This document shows positions 11,650 to 25,378 of a stretch of 64,000 nt of DNA, piece by piece. Source of the stretch: Phycomyces blakesleeanus NRRL 1555(-) (lineage: Eukaryota; Mucoromycota; Mucoromycetes; Mucorales; Phycomycetaceae). The DNA is taken from the NCBI RefSeq assembly GCF_001638985.1, contig NW_017265136.1, forward strand, positions 1,012,726-1,076,725, given 5' to 3'. The position numbers were made by a program, and so were the translations under genes. Position 1 is the stretch's first letter. Each line of letters begins with the position of its first letter. A model generated the notes under the pieces. It saw nothing but the letters and a program-made list of their open reading frames with translations, was not told where the DNA came from and ran no database searches.

Positions 11650-13140
11650 TTGTACTGGCTAATGCCAATAGTAGGAATGTGGTTTTTCTTTAATCTCAAC
11701 TCCAAAGAAAGCTTTATATTTAGAAACTCTGGAAGACGGGGTGGATATGGAACCAGAATGCACGGCAATACCAATACAACGTGGACCACTTTTATATATT
11801 TCTCAGGTAGGCCCAGAGAGAGTATAGGAATTATTTATAGCTGTTATTGTATGATATTAGGTATAAGAACGGATCACTCTTGACAGGATCACTTGTTGGA
11901 GGATATGAATGCAAACGGTTTTCAGTGCGTGATTGAATTGCAAAGTCGATGAGGATTTGAGCAAGCTTGGTAGTCCGGACATTGATGTAAATGGCTTGCG
12001 GGATGTTAAGGGGTAGATTGATAGCGAGCTGCTTGTGATTTACATTGATGCTATTTAACCAGTTGTGCTCACTTTCTGTACACGTACATAAGTCATGTAT
12101 TTGCTACAGGATTTATCTAAGAGGTTGGTACGTGTGTTGAAAGTTGTGGCTTCAGGTAAGTCATTCTGAATACCATTGAAATACTCTTACACGTTTTATG
12201 AGCAATTATTTTACATCGATGGTCCAGTAATATTAGTAAAATAAATAAAAATAAAATGGTAATATATGTAATAAAGCATCATAAATTCAGCCGTAGCTAT
12301 ATTTTAGAGTAAATTGGTTTGTGTGTGTGTGTTCCGGATGATGTCCACAAAAGCGCCGTGTTTTTCATTCATGATATATACTATTATTTTATCTACAGTT
12401 TAATAGTTGCATTTGCGCTGATAGTGTGGTCGATTAAACATCAAAGGGCAAGCTTATTTTAACGACACTTCCATTTATTTGTGCTACTTAATTTATGATC
12501 TACACCAGAGTTGTTTGGATCCTTTGAAGTATTCCTGTCTGAAATTTTTTGGTAGTTACCGCGTCTTCATTGAATATTAGGCGGAATATGGGATATAAAA
12601 AATTGAACAAATTGAGATGATTGGAATTAGTCGATTTATTTATTCATATAACAAACCCGATCCGGTAATATATATATATATCTAGACACATCGTTTCTGG
12701 AATATTAAAGACAAATATATGGATTATTTGCTTGCAAAGAAGTATGCTATGCTGCCTTGCATTTCCAGTGCATTAATTATTACTGTACATATGCTAGGGT
12801 GTAGAGCACTTGTAAGGCACTATGACTCAAAGAAATAGTAGACAGGACAGGCTGGAATTACGGCGGTATTATTTTTCTTGGTTTTCTTCAACAACCACTC
12901 GAGTTTCAGGTATATTAATCAAGCCGGTCATACCGGAACCTGTAGGAACATAAAGGATAGTATACTATAATGTAATAAAGACTGAAATGTTTACTGTTAG
13001 TATTATTAGCTTTTAGACCTTTTTTTTTGACAGCAGAGATTAATGTATGTTCTCTGTAGAAGAATATAAATTGTGATTTTATGCCTTTATTTGGCTTCAC
13101 AGGGAAATTCTTGCCGATGTTCCAACTATAGCTAGTCAAT
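11650..13140 (-). pseudogene. Degraded coding-like blocks, family not recognised
   Basis: Several minus-strand segments look protein-like but cannot be joined into one gene. One (about 11795-11660) reads GPRCIGIAVHSGS and RVSKYKAFFGVE before a stop. Another (about 12060-11880) reads LAINLPLNIPQAIYINVR and ILIDFAIQSRTENRLHSYPP. A third (12939-12869), preceded by a good CTACAG acceptor, reads SGMTGLINIPETRVVVEE to a stop. A fourth near 13140-12990 reads SWNIGKNFPVKPNKGIK. Frames change between blocks and no shared splice sites were found, so this is more likely a decayed gene or transposon than an active gene. Confidence 0.3.
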
Positions 13141-14591
13141 TGACCTGAGGGACATCTTATTGTTTTTACAAGAAATAAAATAAAAAATAAGACTTGTATT
13201 TTAGAAATGTATGATAATTTTTATATAAGGGCAAGAGTTTATTTAAGTCTGATTGTATGTTGACTAACTTTACAGGAAAATAAAAGGTGATTTCGGTGGT
13301 AGTTTTAGAGGTTATTGTAGGGGCCAGTTTTGGGCACATTTTTTTATTTTAAACTGTTAATAAAATCAATTTTTTTTTGGATTTATTTATTTATTTCTAG
13401 GTTGTGAAGTTAAACATAATTATCACTTTTATCTTTTGCATTAGACACTTCTTTATTATGACCGTAAATAACACCCAAACAATAAGAATAATAGTAATTA
13501 AAACAAGTTTTTCAGGGTATATCAAAATAGTAAGTGGTTGAATTAGTTATTTAGAGTAGCAATATTCAAAGATAGTGGGTCAAGAGGTTATAATTTCATT
13601 TTTATTATAAAAAAAGGGTGGTGACTTGAATAACACGTATAGTATGAGTCTTGTAAATTGACTTGATAGTTATATACATTTTGATATCATGTAAGCTCAT
13701 TTTATATTTATCTGCCATTTTTCAACAATAGGTATCGTGTTTTAGTATTAATTATAGATTTCTTTGATAGTCATTTTTGTTGCATTATTAAAACACACTT
13801 GTAGCCTTTTATTTTATGTATATTCAAGCTTATATTTAATAGAATAACTGCACTCGTTCTTTCTCTTATTCCGTTTTCTCTTTTGATATTATATTATTCT
13901 CTATAATATATTCAGTATTTTTGCAAGCTTGCTTTTCAGCCTTGTACTTTTAACAATACATTTGTATGTGTTTGGGGGCGATTGCTTTTTCTTGGCCGCC
14001 GTTCTCAAGGTAAGGGTAGGATATATACGGAAAACACAGAGAATAAAAGAAAAAGGATCGGTAATTGGATATGTACTTTTTGAAACTTAACAGTCTATTT
14101 GAAACTTTCGATATAATTAACAAAAATATAAATGGTATGCCAGATCATAGCCAAATAAATACACAAATATTCTTCACAAATTGATTATTTGTTTTACTGA
14201 TCACCAAACCCCACTCTGACCTAATCTAACCTAACCTAATCTCTTTTCCTTTCAATTGAAAAAAAAGAGCTTATATATATATATATATATCTTGGTGGTA
14301 TTTAAAGAACAAGTTTCTATAGCCTAGGGAGTAAAGTCTGATAAAACAAGAAATCTTTTGAATTGTCACTCTTCAAGAACAATAGAAAATGAAACCAATG
14401 TTTTTACATACAAAAGGTCTCCTTATACAAGTCTATCTCTCAAAAAAAAAAAACTTACAAGTCACACTCAACCCATAGATATATATTATTTATTTATTTT
14501 ATTTTTTTAAAAAAAAGAGTGCATCTTTATTGTAGCTGTGATTCCCGTCTCCCTCCCTTTATTTTAATTTTATTATATAATATTTTCAAAT
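13141..14591. other. Intergenic region upstream of thymidylate kinase
   Basis: AT-rich without a supported gene. Near 14218-14240 is a ctaatctaacctaacctaat pentamer-like run. A (TA)n tract lies at 14272-14290 and a T-run/A-run junction at about 14503-14517, within 90 bp of the kinase start. The kinase promoter presumably lies in the last few hundred bases. Confidence 0.5.
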
Positions 14592-15547
14592 ATGAGAGGA
14601 CTCTTTATTGTTTTGGAAGGATGTGACAGATCTGGAAAATCAACTCAATGCCATCAACTTGTGAAACAGCTTCAAGCAAAAGGATATTCTGCTCAGTACC
14701 GCAATTTCCCTAATCGCACAACACAAACAGGCAAGATGATTGACAGTTATCTTCGACAAGCAACAGAACTGGATGATCATGCTGTACATTTGTTATTTTC
14801 TGCAAATCGCTGGGAAGCAATGTAAAAATGTCCTTTTTGCTTTTATTTATTTATTTATCTTCTTGCTTTTGATAGTGTCTTAAACATCTTTATCGCTTGT
14901 CTTTTTATTATTATTATCATTATTTTATTATTATTAGGAACTCTATAAAAGATACATTGGAATCAGGCATCACTCTTGTCGTCGACCGGTACGCCTTCTC
15001 CGGTGTTGCGTTTTCTTCAGCAAAGGTAATTTTATATATATTTAAAGAATATGCGATTTTCTTTATTCTATTCTATTATATGTTATGTTATTCTTTTATA
15101 TATATATACATATAAATTCAAAATATAATACGTATATTTGTTATATTTTTGTGTATAAATATAAATAAATAAAAAATGTATATATATACATATATATATA
15201 TATATGTATGTATGTATGTATATGTATATATAAAGGGCCTTGATTTGAATTGGTGTAAGCAGCCTGATGTTGGTTTATTGTCTCCTGATGTGGTGGTTTT
15301 CTTGGATCTCTCGATTGATGAAGCTGAAAAGAGAGGTGGCTATGGTGAGGAACGGTATGAAAGACGCGAATTACAGACCAAGGTCAGAAACCAGTTTATG
15401 AAATTGAAGGACGACACATGGAAGGTGGTCAATGCGGCCCAGTCTGCAGAGCAAGTCGAGAAGGGGATTTGGTCTATTGTTGAAGCTGCCCTGAGCACAA
15501 GCACAAATCAACGCAAATCACTTTTGTATAGTCTCTGGAAGGATTGA
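14592..15547 (+). CDS. CDC8: Thymidylate kinase (dTMP kinase), three exons
   Basis: Exons 14592-14821, 14938-15025 and 15236-15547 give 209 aa, the normal length for eukaryotic dTMP kinase. The enzyme phosphorylates dTMP to dTDP with ATP and is essential for dTTP supply. The P-loop is EGCDRSGKST at residues 9-18, with the arginine typical of type I enzymes. LLFSANRWE is the family signature. Exon 2 ends in VVDRYAFSGVAF, containing the DRY/F thymidine-binding motif. Exon 3 gives LNWCKQPDVGLLSPDVV and the LID region RGGYGEERYE. Both introns are AT-rich; the second (210 bp) contains TA and GTAT repeats. The gene converges on the dynein chain gene, with 296 bp between stops. Confidence 0.95.
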
Positions 15548-15843
15548 GCTTATATACGAATATATCGAATATTATATATATATATAAGAATAAGATAGAA
15601 AAGGAAATTCTTATTTTTTTGAATGTTATATTGCTGTTGATATAATTCAGACCATAAGGATCCATTACAAAATATATTTTTTTTAACAAAATCAATAAAT
15701 GATAGCATATTAGCTTATGGGACCTTCTTTTAATAATAGTGCTAATCTTAACAATCATCAGGCAAAAATTGTAATTGTAGTAAAAACAAAAAACAAAAAA
15801 AAATAAAAACAGTGAATTAAATGAATATGATGCTCTTTGCTTT

Positions 15844-18800
15844 CTACTTGGTCGTGTAATGAGGCATCTTGTCCAATTCTTTGTAAACATCTTTTCGACT
15901 AACTTGAGGTGGACGTCCTTTACCATCTTCGCTGCGGTTGGACAAGGATTGGGCACCCAAAAGACTGCTTAGGGAAGAAGAAGAGGATCCCCCTTTGGGG
16001 GAACCGGCCAGGGGAGTCGCTCCGGTCAAGGGAGCCTTTTTGGATATCAAAGACTGGAAGAAATTGGCCAAAACTTCATGTGAAGGTCCACCTCCACTAC
16101 TGCTGCTGTTACTACTACTAATGCTGCTGCTGCTGTTGATGCCACCGATACCACCATTTCCAGCACCGATACCTTCGCCCATCATACCGCCACCCAATGA
16201 GCCCGGAGATCCAAGGTGGGATTGGGATGTAGCACTAGACCCTGCGAAGCCATGTAGTCTGTCAATTGAACCATTACTACCACTTGAAGATAGCTATTTT
16301 CCACATATACATACGTGGGTGTGGGTGTGAATTTGTATTTAGTAAGCTTATTTTTTATTTTTATTTTTTAACTCGCATATATTACTATTACTATTATTAC
16401 CTTTCCTAGGGTTAGTTTATCAAATGGTGATTCCTGTGGGTTTTCAAATGTTCGATTTATTTAATATTATTAGCCGTCTTGTTTTATATAATAATAATAA
16501 TAATCAAGGCATTACCTTGCGTTGTCTTGGAAGATCATTTTCAAAATCTTCACTTTTGACTGTGTCAAGGACCAACGAGGAAATTCCCAGGGGTCCTACG
16601 ACACTTGGACGGGTCAATGATGCATCAGCACCGGTTCCGCTTCTATTCTGGATTTCTGGGGCGCGCTGAAGAGTTTCAAAGTGTCTTTCCAAAAACACTT
16701 GTTCATCTTCACACACAACCACTGGAGGAATGTTAAGTGGCTAGAAATATAATTGTAAAAATAGATTTAAAAAATAAATAAAATAAAAATAAAAAAGTTT
16801 AAGTTATTTACCATGTCTCCTGTATCTGGATTAGGCGTAGCTTCTTCGTAAAGCCCTCTTGCGCCATGATCGCCTGGTTGTTGCCTGTCTGCAACAGCTT
16901 CTATATCTGCATCCCAGCCTGCACTCACACCTTCACAATCAAAACCTTCCTTGAGGATCCGGATCTTTCCCCATGAATCCCAGCCCGACGGCACAAATAC
17001 CGAATCACGCTCAACCACCTGGGCCTTGAGAGAAAATGGAAAGGTTTTTGTGGATCTGGTCAATAGGCGATGTAGAATGTACTGACGCAGGTTGTGGAAG
17101 GTGTGAGGATAGAGAGTAGAAGTATATACAAGAGCAGCACCATCTATCATTAAACAATATATATATATATATATATATGACGGTTAATATTCTGTGTTTT
17201 GTGCTGTAGTGTGCTGTAGTGTGCTGTAGTATATATGTGTGCCTTTTTTTTTAATTTTTATTATCAGACTTACATTTCATACAAATGCAACGCAGTGTTT
17301 GTTGTATAAAATCAAACTGATCTTCATCATAATCCTGGGTTTGTTCCAATGTGTTTATCGCATCACTCTTTATGGTTTTTTTTATGTGTTTGTGTATAGA
17401 TATGCATGTGTTTCAAAAAGAAAATGAAAATCAAAAGAAGAAGAAGAAGGTTAATATATATGTGAGTATGTTTACGGCTATGTTTATCAATGCTTCTTCT
17501 TCTTTTTTTTTTTTAGCTTTTGTATTGGTTTATTTACCTTGCAGCATACTACAGCCATCGGGACACCGAGATTGTTAGTTAAACATCCCTGCGTCAAAGG
17601 GAGTGTCACTTGATCTGCTGCAGTGGTTGTTGTGACCAGGGGAGTCAACACAAACCCTGTGGTGAGTGGAGTAGAAGGCACAGACGTTGTGGTTGGAGTT
17701 GATGCAGTGTTGGTAGATGATGATGGCACCGGTGGGGCTGCGTTGACGGTAGGTTCTGAATAAGTCTTTAAGAAATGCTCCACTTTATGCGTACGTGCGT
17801 GCGTGCGTACGTGCGTATATGTGTATGTAGATGTGAATGTAAGTGTAAGTGTAAATGTAAATTCAAATAAGTGTATGTAAATTATCATAAAACAAAGCAA
17901 ATACTATTACTACTTCTTTAATTTAATTTAATTTAATTTTTAAAAAAGATAAATGCATTATATGGTGTATAGTATATAATTTTAGATTACCTTTCTCGCG
18001 AAGGTCATCCACAATTGCCTTTCCACGACTCCAGGATTCTCCTACACTCCCTTCTTTGCAGATCTCCTGTATTGATCGCTGCAAGACATCGATCCAACGC
18101 TCTAATGTCTCAAGAAACTTCCAAGGACGGGTCCAATCAAGACACAGAATTACAAACGAGTCTGCCAATGTGTCTGAATTCAATGCAAATTTCAACAGAG
18201 GTTGATATTCTGGGGACGACAAGCCCAATTGATAAAGACCAAGACGTGCCATGGCTTTTATGATAGTGATAGTGATTGTATTATTGTATTATTATTTTGG
18301 TATTGGTTTGATGACATTATTATTATTATTGTGATCGATTGTCATATATAATATATACATTCATATAAAAAAAATTGAATTATTATCATTATTCTTGTGA
18401 TAATAATTGTCATGATTGTCATAATTATAATCCCAATTATTATGGTTACGATTATGATGAAAATAACACTCCAATAGATCAAGTTAAATCCAATTTTTTT
18501 TTAAAAAAAAAAAGCTCTACTCTGCCTTTCTCTCTCATCACCATCTTTATAACAATAATACCAAATATTTTCATAGTTTTCTTTAAAAGAATATAATTTA
18601 CACACATGTAAAAATAGTGTAATCGAGAGAATAAAGAAATTCATCTCAAATACACACTTCTTTTTGGTTTGTTTTTTTTTTTTTTAAAAAAAAAAGAGAA
18701 AAAAGAAAGAAAGAAAGAAAGAAAGAAAGTTTAATTATTTTTTTAATTGATTTTGTCCTACCTTCATTTTCTTCATCTTGAACATCAACAAAGGTGTAGC

Positions 18801-19238
18801 CTAATGCAAGCGTGCTGATGGAACCTTTGTCTAGATTGTCTACTGTCATTGTGTATGGATGTGAAGACACACCAAAAGAAGTTCCAGGTTGGACGTCGTC
18901 TGATTCCAACTTTGGTGTCTGTGGTCCAGGATCGTGTTTAAGATAGTGAATCAAGGTAGATTTACCACATTTAGGATCACCTGAAATGATGATGATTATG
19001 GTGATTAAGAGATTATTACTTGTTATTATTTTTTATTTTATTTTTTACCAAGAATGAGGACATTCTTTGTAGGAACCATTTTAGATGATGCTACTCCTCT
19101 GAGGATTGTAGACCAGATCTCATCTTTGTCTGAGGCTGGTTGAGTATGTTGTGTTTGTGTTGATATTCCCAAGGTTGAGGAAGTAGATTGGCTCTGTGAA
19201 GGAGTGGTATTGTTGGTGCTTGGTCGTAGGAGAGTCAT
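15844..19238 (-). CDS. Cytoplasmic dynein light intermediate chain, eight exons
   Basis: Minus-strand exons 19238-19049, 18980-18762, 18254-17991, 17782-17538, 17367-17274, 17143-16812, 16740-16516 and 16293-15844 join in phase to 672 aa. The protein links the dynein motor to cargo adaptors. NVLILGDPKCGKSTLIHYL is the Ras-like P-loop (about residues 57-75). VILCLDWTRPWKFLETLERW, GVPMAVVCCKSDAIN, DEDQFDFIQQTLR and YGAALVYTS are characteristic of the family, as is the later EDEQVFLERH. The C-terminal half is Gly/Ser-rich with a conserved-looking helix (SHEVLANFFQSLI), which corresponds to the adaptor-binding helix region. It is longer than animal homologues (about 500 aa) because of low-complexity linkers, including a Ser/Thr stretch in exon 4. 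Confidence 0.92.
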
Positions 19239-22200
19239 TGCAACTACCTGCGTTGCTTTTGTGTAGAGGTTCTGAAAAGTGTTTTATTATTTAAATTATT
19301 TAAATTGGTTCAGTAAAAGGAGTGATAATGAAAGTTAGGGAGGGTAGAAGGAAAAGGGGGAAAAGGGCATGGTGTATTATTATTATTTTTACTAACTGAT
19401 AAGCGGTTTTTTTTTATTTGGTTATATTTCATCGTAATATAAAATGGAAAATATGTATAAAAGTAACCCCCTCTTTTATATATTTACATATGTATGTATG
19501 GATAACGCTTATTAGTATTATTTTATTAGGTGAAAAGATATTGATACTCTATTTGCACTCCAATATCTATCTATATATCAAATGTCTTTTTTAGATAAAC
19601 TTGGTTAATTAGTCTTCTTTTATATTTATATATTTATATATTTGTTACAAAACAATTTCTTTAATTTTTTGTTATAGATGCATCCTTTGTAATGACGAGG
19701 AATCTCATATTATAATGTGCAATGACAACTAGACTTCTTTTATTTTTTTTACAAGTGACCATTGCAAATGAAGAAGCACAATTATAGCCCGAGGCTTAGA
19801 TAATATGATTTATTCTGAAAAAAAGAAAGAAGAGAGAAAGAGAGAACAGTTTTGTATAGAGTGTAATGTACTACTAAAGTAAAGAGCAATGATAAGATGG
19901 ATAGATTATATTACCTCATCATTATGAATCCAACTAATGATATACTAGAGGCTTAAAGACCAAATAATTTAAAGGATCAGATTATCAATTAGAGATTGTT
20001 ATTAATAACATTAATGGTGATAAAAGAAAGCAAAGGGGATTATGCGAATTTGCTTGGATTGGAAAGCATGTGAGAAATGATTTATATTCTATTGCTACCA
20101 AATGGTATAAGCTAATGACTCACTCTATCTTGGTCTCATCTGCAGAGTAAATTTAGTGTAAATTATACAAATGACTACTTGTCTGTCTTTTTGAACAAAA
20201 GATCCTTTTTATTTATTTATTTATTTATTTATTTATTTGTTGATCAGATCAATGATCTACTGAATACTGAATACTAGATCGTGGTCTGGTCAATACTAAT
20301 TGTAAAGGCCGTGAGAGAAAATCCAGACTATAGATTCTGTGGGTTTGTTTTGTTTGTTTCTTTGAGATTAGTCATTGATAATTATAGATATAGATACTTC
20401 TTTAATGAAATCCTCTTTTGTATGTGTTTGTTTATTTGATTCTTAGTTTGTTTCTTTGTTCAGCCTGGTCAGAAATAAAACTCGAATTGTGGATGGTGAG
20501 ACACTTTACTGCATACAAAATAAACAGAATCAAATAAAGGGTTTTTTTTTCTTAACTTGCATTATTCTGCATATTGATTTTTTTAATTTTTTTTTTTAAA
20601 AAAAAGCTAGCCGCACAAATCTTTATTATTAATAATAATATTTATAAAAACCTAACTAACTAACTAACTCATCGAATCGAATCGAATCGAATCAACTTAA
20701 AAAATTATTTTTATTTGACTGAGCACAAGGCCAGGTCATAGTTAAAATTCTAGGCATCCTTTTAAATACACTCTTGCTTGGACTTGAATATATAGATAGA
20801 TAGATATATAATCAATTTGATTTGATCTATCTGTTTAATGGCAATAGTAATAATAATAAAAGGTTCAAATTAAAGAAGAGCAATGTATATATATATTTCT
20901 ATTTTTTGTTTGTATTCCATTTGCCCTGAATCAATCTCAAAACTGTCCAATAAGTGCATAATAAGGGATACAACAACAAATAAAATAAAATAAAATAAAA
21001 TAAAATAAAAATATCAAGTAACTTCTCATTTTGTTTAATGTCCTTCTTTCTTAATTTTTTTTTTTCAATATTTCCAAATATATAAAATAAAATAAAATAA
21101 AATAAAATCTGAGCGGTCCGAACAGAGTGACACCAACAACAATCATTAAAAATAATATTTATATTTATACTATAAGGAAAATACAACCTAGTAATCTATT
21201 TAACAAGACTATAGCATACAAGGAATACGTTGTATGTCCTGTCAAATGTTAAATGAATAAATATAGAAAAAGAGAGAAATCTATGTCTGTACACAGACTA
21301 TGCTACATACTACAGCACACACCTATACATATATGTATTTACATATGTACATATGTATGTATGTAATAAAAGAGAGAAAGAAAGACAAAGACAAAGACAA
21401 AGTTTACAAGGCACAAGGCACAAGGCACAAGGCACAATAGCACAATAGCACAAAACATAATATTTTATCTGTCGTCTGGATAGATGTGCTGCATTGTGCT
21501 TCTCACAGAAACAGGCAATTTCCAAATATGGTCATCAAATGATACATCCTTATTTTATTTATTTATTCATTTATTTTTGTGGGGTCTGTTCCGGTGTATC
21601 ATTTGTCTACTTTGTATTAAACAATTTTCTTATTTGCTTGTCTACCAGCCAACCCAATCAATTAATTATACTATAGATTTTTGTTTTGGTTTGTTTTGGT
21701 TTGGCTTGGCTTGGCTTGGCTTAGTTTATTTTGTTAATCAAAAGCCTAACTAAAGCCAAGTCATTGTATAGTATAGTATAGTGTATTTTACTTTCATATT
21801 CTTTCCTTTTCCTACTCCTCCTCCTTCTTCTTTCTTCTTCTATTCAACACCCCCCGCTCCCAACCTTTGACCACCCCCTTGTGTCCTTTATTTTTTTTTC
21901 TTATTTTATCCCTTGTTTATTTCTTTATTTATTTATTTATTTATTTATTTTTTTAAAAAAAATAATTTAAAATGTAGATAGCTGTTTCCATTTAAGTATA
22001 TAATAAAAATAAAATAAAGGCCAATGTTCAAATCATCGAAGCGCATTGATAGAAAATGAATATATTTCCCTGCAGTATATATATACAAATGTACAAATGT
22101 ACAAATGTACAAATGTACAGATGTGGATTGCATTGCAACTCGAGAAAGATACAAAATAAAATTGTATTCTACATCTGTCACCATTTTTTTCCCCTTTTTA

Positions 22201-23516
22201 TAAACAAGGGGTTTCTTTATTTTATATATATATATATATATATATATGTTCTTTCTATAATAATAATAATAATAATTATGATTATGGTTATGGTTGTAGT
22301 TGCTGATTATTCAATAGCAGTTGCTTTGTGAATAATCAGCTATTTACGTATTTAAGAAATATTTGGATGTTAATCCTAGATGCTCTTGTGGTCATATTCT
22401 TTATTTTCTAGACATCTTCTGACCACAACAAAAGAGGCACAAATTGTAGCAGAATAAATATAAATATAAATATAAATATTTATACTTTATATCCATAAAC
22501 CAAACTATACTATCAATATTTGTTTATTCTCTTTACAATTCATTGGACAATACAGACAAATAGACATATAGCATAAAAGAGTGCAAAGTGAATTAAAGTG
22601 ATTACTACAAGATGTGTAATATAGTCATAGATATCTATAAAAGGAAAGTATATAAAGTATAATTGCTAATTTCTATTTTAGATGCATTGTTATTGGCCAA
22701 ACCAGATACTTTTACGATACTTTAGTATATTCAAGGATATCACACACTATATAAATAAATAAATAGCTATTTGTTTTGCTTGTGCAGTGAAATTTGACCA
22801 CATTGCAGCAACCTTATGGATACAAACAAGTCAATCACTTACTATTACTATATAGTGTAAGAGAAAATAAATAAAGGAGGCACTTTATATATTCTATTCT
22901 ATTTTATTTTATTTTATTTTATTTCCCCCCCTTTTATTTTTGTTTCCTCTCTCTCTCATACACATAACCCCTCAGTCTTTGCCTCTGTCTCTGTATCTCA
23001 TACCCCCCTTTTCCTTCAATCACTCTAAATTATTATTATTATTTTTCTGTCTTTGTATTTCAGAGGATTGGGCTTGTTGAAGTCTAAGTTCCGCCACTTA
23101 CTTCATCTTTTTATATATGTAATATAAAATTAACCTTTATTTTTATTATTTTTTAATATTTATTGTCTCTTTATTTACTTTGCTCTTTTTCTTTTTCTTT
23201 TCTTTCTTTCTTTCTTTCTTTCTTTCTCTTTATCTTTATTCCCCTTTTTATTATTATTATTATTGGAGTTCTTCTGACCACCCCCTTTTTAATTTTAATT
23301 TTATTGAATCAAATCACACTTCTTTATACCTATATACTTCATAATTTAATACCATTATTACTGTCATATTCTGTAAGTCAAAACAATAGTATCCTCTACT
23401 GGTAACCTGACTAATCTTATTACCAGGCATATTTCATTTCATTTTAATTTTTAACAAAAAAGAAAGAAAATTCAAATTAATAGCATCAAATACAAAAATC
23501 AAAAATCACAAAAAAA
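19239..23516. other. 4.3 kb AT-rich intergenic region upstream of the APSES gene
   Basis: No supported gene. Simple repeats include TTTA at 20210-20238, CTAA and CGAAT runs at 20650-20695, AAAAT runs at 20980-21010 and 21080-21105, a cacaaggcacaaggc array at 21410-21450, acaaatgtacaaatgt at 22085-22120, (TA)n at 22225-22247 and TTTC at 23205-23227. T-run/A-run junctions lie at about 18672, 20590 and 21950. Pyrimidine-rich DNA at 22920-23050 precedes the APSES start and is a candidate promoter/leader. Confidence 0.55.
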
Positions 23517-24136
23517 ATGGAAGGACTTTACCAGAACAATCTCTATTCATCGGCTGCATCTTATGTCCTGCCATCTGCACACACCGACTCTTCATTTGGA
23601 AACAACTATCACTCACAGTATCGCGTCAGTGCCTTTTCGGATACCCGTTATCCAAACCCTTATACCTCTCTAGGTCCCCATTCAACCACCTCTTCTTCAG
23701 GCCAGTCTTCATCCCACTATACTCCTCCTCTTCTCTCCCACCACAATCCATCCGGTATCCACTCTCACCACTCTCAATCCCACGACCCTTACTCTGCATC
23801 CTCACCAGCATCAGCATCCTCATTATCACCCCCATCACTTACCGCTCATACCCACTCACACAACACCCCAAATACCCTCAACACACTTAGCACTCTAAAC
23901 TCATTCAGCTCACTAAACTCATTCAACACAAATTCACTATCCCTTTCCCTATCAAACCACAACACAATCCAATCAGCATCACAATCACAATCACAAGCAA
24001 CAACAGCATCATCATCAGCATTATCATTATCATTATCATTATCATCAGCACAACAACCTTCAATAGCAGCAGCAGGGTCAGTGGCACCATCGGCATTAAC
24101 ATTATCATCATCTACAGCACCAGCACCAGCACCAGC

Positions 24137-24171
<35 letters not shown>

Positions 24172-25235
24172 AAACAAAAAAATCATCATCAGCATTAGCA
24201 CTATCAACACCAATATCATCCTCGGCACCAATAACCTCAACAGCAGCATCAGCATCAAATGGATTTGGATGGCCATCTTCATCTGCATTCTCTTGGAACT
24301 CAGGAGCTCCGCTAGGTCTGTCTTCATCCTCGCTCGCCAGACCTTTTTCATACGGATCGTCCTGCTACGGATCCTGCCCAGCCGCATCTTCGGGTATCAG
24401 CCACATCACCAGCCTGTCTGGTCCACCCCACAGACCCAAACTGACCACAACCATGTGGGAAGATGAGAACACGGCCTGTTACCAAGTTGACACAAAGAGT
24501 GTTTGTGTAGCCCGTAGACAAGGTAAAACCAAAAAAATTAAAAAATTAAAAAATTAAAAGAAAAACTAAATTATTGTTTGTTAGATAATGATATGGTCAA
24601 TGGAACAAAACTCCTTAATGTTGTTGGCATGTCTCGAGGAAAACGTGACGGGATCCTAAAGAATGAAAAGGGCAGAGTTGTAGTCAAAGTTGGAGCCATG
24701 CATCTCAAAGGAGTCTGGTAAATTTGCTTGCAAAATAAAGAAATAAAAACAATAGATTATTTATTTATTTATTGACTTAAAAAAAAATAAATAAATTAGG
24801 ATTACCTTTTCAAGAGCCAAAGACCTGGCCACAAAATTCAAGATCTTGGATCTGCTCTATCCTCTGTTTGTCGATGACCCGTCAGTTTTCTTGTACTCTT
24901 CAACTGCCCAGAATTCAAATGGAAATCTGCCACTGGGCGTGTCTTCTTCCTGCGACACAAGCCGGACCACAAATTCCCATCAGTTACACTCATACAAATC
25001 AGGGGCAACCACATCATATACCCAATTTCCTCTCCAATCCTGGGACAGAACCTACCAGTCACTTCCAAGCATCACAAACACAAACATGCAAACACAACAA
25101 TCACAGAATCAACAATCTCAAACGCAAACGCAATCTCAAAATCAAAATCAATCGCAAAATCAATCACAACAGCAAGATAGTAAGTTTCTCTATTTATTTT
25201 TGCGGTCATGTACGTACATTTCTTTTCTTTTTTTG

Positions 25236-25272
<37 letters not shown>

Positions 25273-25338
25273 TGAATTTCCATAGTGGCTGTGCATATAT
25301 ACTAATACTAATAATAATAATAATTTTCTTTTCTTTTC

Positions 25339-25378
<40 letters not shown>

